From an uncultured Lachnospiraceae bacterium (lineage in GTDB: Bacteria > Bacillota > Clostridia > Lachnospirales > Lachnospiraceae): a stretch of 44,910 bases of DNA. The position numbers and the translations under genes were made by a program. The notes beneath the pieces were generated by a model. That model did no database searches. It saw only the letters and a program-made list of their open reading frames with translations, and was not told the DNA's origin. The stretch covers positions 1 to 44,910 of the forward strand of contig CAJTTO010000038.1 of assembly GCA_910579275.1 (NCBI GenBank), given 5' to 3'. Below, piece by piece: positions 42,722 to 44,910 of the stretch; position 1 is the stretch's first letter, and every line of letters begins with the position of its first letter.

Positions 42722-43822
42722 CTACTTTTCCAACAAAAATGAAAATTGTACTCTGGCGCCTGAATCCGAAATATTGCTGATCGTAATGCTGCCGCCATGT
42801 TTTTCACATAAGATTTTACAGATATTCAATCCAAGGCCAAAATGAGAAGTTCCGGATAGCCCTGAAGTGTAAAAGGGTTTTAGCGCCTGCTCCAGAGCTT
42901 CCGGACGAAACCCTGCTCCATCATCTATCACTTCAAAATAAAGCAATTGATCCTGCTCATACAGACGCACAAAAATTTCGTTCTCAGCATATCGGCAGGC
43001 ATTTTTCATAACATTTTCCAACACCCTGAAAATCAGGGAAATATCGCCCCGAACCTCCTGCAATTCCGTTTCATTTATAACTGATATATCTTTCCCGTAT
43101 TCCTTAGCTGTCAATTTTATGTTGTCATCCAACATTTTCATAAAACTGTCTATTGGAACAGTCTGCATTTTGACGGGTGTATCCTCCAATTTTTGGATTG
43201 TATTCATAACTTCGACATAATCTTCCAGACGCTTAATATAATATGCCATCATACGGTTCGTTTCCAGCAGTTTTGTATCTTCTTTTTCCGGAAATGGGAT
43301 ATATTCATCCAAAAAATCCGTATATCCCTGCAATACTGTAAGCGGCGTGCGTAAATCATGTGCAAAGGCTGCATTGAGTTTTCTGCGCTCCTCCGTCATA
43401 CGCCATATCCTTTTATAATTATTTTGCAGTTCATTCTTCATCCGTTCAAAAGACCTGCAGAGCGCCCCTAATTCATCTTCCGCATCATACTGTACCGAAA
43501 AATCCAGATTATCTATGGCTATCTGCTCTATTCCCTCCGTTAATGCCTTTAACGGATCAGAAAGTTTAAATCTATAGAAAATATACGATCCTGCGATGAT
43601 TACAACACAAACATAGATACCCACAGTTGATATGCAAAAGAAATCATGCCAATACATAGCCGGATTTTCCGAATTTTCCGCTACAAGAGCATAATAGCTT
43701 GGACGTGTCGCCAATAATATCGTCATCGCTCCTAAAAAGGCGATAAAAAGAGAACCCACAATTGTAATGGTTAAAGCCTTTTTCAAAGGAAGATTTTGAT
43801 AAACTGTTTTCAATTTTCCCAT
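42722..43822 (-). CDS. Sensor histidine kinase, HisKA type
   Basis: This 366-aa protein has two membrane helices (about 18-38 and 62-83) with a short outer loop of about 24 residues, a HAMP-like linker (about 84-136), a HisKA domain with H155 in FAHDLRTPLTVL, and an ATPase domain (LENVMKNACRYAEN N box, DDGAGFRPE, GLGLNICK). The small outer loop suggests sensing within or near the membrane, perhaps through the adjacent transporter as in Bce systems, though Bce kinases lack a HAMP. It overlaps the regulator gene by 13 bp. Confidence 0.9.
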   Translation of the reverse strand: MGKLKTVYQNLPLKKALTITIVGSLFIAFLGAMTILLATRPSYYALVAENSENPAMYWHDFFCISTVGIYVCVVIIAGSYIFYRFKLSDPLKALTEGIEQIAIDNLDFSVQYDAEDELGALCRSFERMKNELQNNYKRIWRMTEERRKLNAAFAHDLRTPLTVLQGYTDFLDEYIPFPEKEDTKLLETNRMMAYYIKRLEDYVEVMNTIQKLEDTPVKMQTVPIDSFMKMLDDNIKLTAKEYGKDISVINETELQEVRGDISLIFRVLENVMKNACRYAENEIFVRLYEQDQLLYFEVIDDGAGFRPEALEQALKPFYTSGLSGTSHFGLGLNICKILCEKHGGSITISNISDSGARVQFSFLLEK

Positions 43823-44487
43823 TTATATCCTATCCCCCAAACTGTTTCTATATAATTTCTCTCTGTATACTCCATGAACTTTTTTCTGATTCTCCGTATA
43901 TGTTCTACGATAATGGAACTATTCCCATCACCATCGTATCCCCAGATCAATTCATAAATTCTTTCTTTATCAAAGACCTGTCCCGGATTTCTTGTAAGCA
44001 ACTCAACAATATCAAATTCTTTTTTGGTAAACGGTATCACTTTGTCTTGGTAAGACACCTGCCTTTTATTAAAATTTATAGTAAGGTTATCAAAAAATTT
44101 TGCTGACAAACCAGAATCCCCTCGGCTTTCACGGCGTAAATGCGCTTCTACCCTTGCGCCTAACTCGCCTAACTTAAAGGGCTTTACCACATAATCATCT
44201 CCACCTGACTGAAACCCAATAATTGCATCCGTTTCTTCTATTCTTGCAGTCAAGAAAATAATAGGGCACGATACATGATTTCTGATTGTTCTGCATACTT
44301 CAAGCCCATCCATGCCAGGCATATTGATATCAAGCAGAATAATATCAGGTTTTGAATTAATCCCCTTAAGGGCTTCTGTTCCACTCATAGCTGTATATAC
44401 CAAGTACCCATGAAATTCAAAATAGTCCTTCAACATAGTGACAATGCCCTGTTCATCATCAACTATTAAAATTTTATATTTTATCAT
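43810..44487 (-). CDS. OmpR-family response regulator
   Basis: This 225-aa protein has a receiver domain (ILIVDDEQG, acceptor D53 in LLDINMPGMDG, Lys in VVKPF) and a winged-helix domain at about 125-222 (IPFTKKEFDIVELLTRNPGQ, then YIETVWGIGYKW). The ATG at 44487 follows GGGAG; a TTG at 44508 is less likely. It heads the four-gene regulator, kinase, ATPase, permease set and likely activates the transporter genes. Confidence 0.92.
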   Translation of the reverse strand: MIKYKILIVDDEQGIVTMLKDYFEFHGYLVYTAMSGTEALKGINSKPDIILLDINMPGMDGLEVCRTIRNHVSCPIIFLTARIEETDAIIGFQSGGDDYVVKPFKLGELGARVEAHLRRESRGDSGLSAKFFDNLTINFNKRQVSYQDKVIPFTKKEFDIVELLTRNPGQVFDKERIYELIWGYDGDGNSSIIVEHIRRIRKKFMEYTERNYIETVWGIGYKWEN

Positions 44488-44519
44488 AAAATTTCTCCCG
44501 TTTTGCAAGTATGCTATAC

Positions 44520-44548
44520 ATTATACTGCTCAGACAATATATATACAA
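44520..44548 (-). promoter_or_regulatory. Promoter of the OmpR regulator gene
   Basis: On the minus strand a perfect -10 box TATAAT (44520-44525) lies 17 bp from a weak -35 TTGTAT (44543-44548). The predicted start lies about 26 bases before the ATG. Confidence 0.55.
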
Positions 44549-44678
44549 TTCCCGTTTCTCTATTACTTCGGCTGAAAACCCTCCATGCTAAAGCAATACC
44601 CCACTGAATTATACCATAAAAATTTGCTATTTTTCATCCGATAGCTCGTAACATCTATTTTGCGGGCATGGAAAACAA

Positions 44679-44704
44679 AAAGGGACTACGCAAGCAGCCC
44701 CTTT
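44679..44704. terminator. Bidirectional-type hairpin terminator
   Basis: A 9-bp stem AAAGGGACT / AGCCCCTTT (one G-T wobble on the minus strand) with an 8-base loop ACGCAAGC. On the minus strand it is followed by TTGTTTTCC, so it probably ends the gene that enters the window from the right edge. Confidence 0.6.
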
Positions 44705-44862
44705 CCTTGTTTTACCAATATTTCATTCTGTTTTTATCATGAATCTGTATGCCATCGCGGAAACCCTTATTCATAGGCTGGGCCGTTCGTTAGCTCCCCT
44801 GAACAGGCAGAATCTCCGCTTTTTATCATATTCTCGATTCATGTTGGCTTTCTTTTCCTTCC

Positions 44863-44910
44863 TTACAGTTTTTTCACAAACAGGCAGCGGATCGCATTCA
44901 GCACCGCAAG
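44863..44910 (-). CDS. 3' end of a gene running off the right edge
   Basis: The minus-strand frame reads LAVLNAIRCLFVKKL to a TAA at 44863-44865, with a terminator about 160 bp further on. Only 15 residues are visible, so the family cannot be judged. It is listed as partial and uncertain. Confidence 0.25.
   Translation of the reverse strand, partial: LAVLNAIRCLFVKKL

Noticed and set aside
1..44910. CRISPR array
   Set aside because: No set of regularly spaced short repeats with spacers was found; the tandem repeat at 6100 and the pair at 22040 do not fit.

Overview
The window looks like a chromosome segment of a gut-type Lachnospiraceae (Bacillota). The evidence is strong AGGAGG-type ribosome binding sites, consensus sigma-A promoters, AgrC/AgrA-like GHKL and LytTR two-component pairs, an LplB/YtcP/LipO-type sugar importer, DUF624 and Bce/Bcr-type ABC transporters, and frequent ATGA stop/start overlaps. 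The species cannot be told from the sequence alone.

Layout. (1) 1-2.1 kb: tRNA-Trp with its own promoter and terminator, then a ferredoxin plus a membrane 4Fe-4S protein. Their promoter carries a perfect Crp/Fnr-type palindrome, and a convergent Crp/Fnr regulator gene follows. (2) 2.1-8.2 kb: an Xre regulator coupled to a radical SAM gene, a 5'-truncated ABC permease, an FlxA-like protein, and a LytTR/GHKL two-component pair whose kinase carries an in-frame 18-bp tandem repeat in the ATP lid. (3) 8.3-13.2 kb, all minus strand: nucleoside phosphorylase, DUF3784-like protein, methyltransferase, a 96-aa orphan, a retropepsin-like aspartic protease (TTG start), a 21-codon micro-ORF with an excellent RBS, an ABC exporter and a 118-aa orphan. 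The protease, micro-ORF and exporter together look like a possible undescribed peptide maturation/export cassette. (4) 13.4-24.4 kb: a sucrose/fructan locus with two permeases, a binding lipoprotein, an intracellular GH32, a coupled 30-aa ORF and an extracellular GH32-like lipoprotein on the minus strand. Divergent from these are a LacI regulator, a DUF624 protein, an anchored protein and a truncated second LacI gene. (5) 24.4-31.7 kb: an eroded zone with a frameshifted orphan gene, GNAT genes (one broken), an Xre regulator, a near-duplicate of the first LacI gene with the same promoter, a broken response regulator, a BcrA-like ABC pair, and remnants of a serine recombinase and an integrative-element gene. 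(6) 31.7-38.2 kb: a LytTR/GHKL pair followed by a lipoprotein, three membrane proteins and an ABC ATPase. (7) 38.2-39.8 kb: repeats, a hydrolase fragment fused to a miniature element, a 46-aa ORF and an ISAs1-like transposase fragment. (8) 39.8-44.5 kb: a four-gene OmpR regulator, HisKA kinase, ABC ATPase and FtsX-type permease module of the antimicrobial-peptide sensing/resistance kind.

A thread through regions 5-7 is a family of about 165-bp miniature inverted-repeat elements with CTAGTACAGC ends: two complete copies, one truncated copy and one isolated end. One complete copy interrupts a gene in frame, another abuts a broken acetyltransferase, and the truncated copy supplies the start of a hydrolase remnant. 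The isolated end lies next to an ISAs1-like transposase fragment, which suggests a parent element.

All family assignments rest on motifs read by eye; no database search was run.
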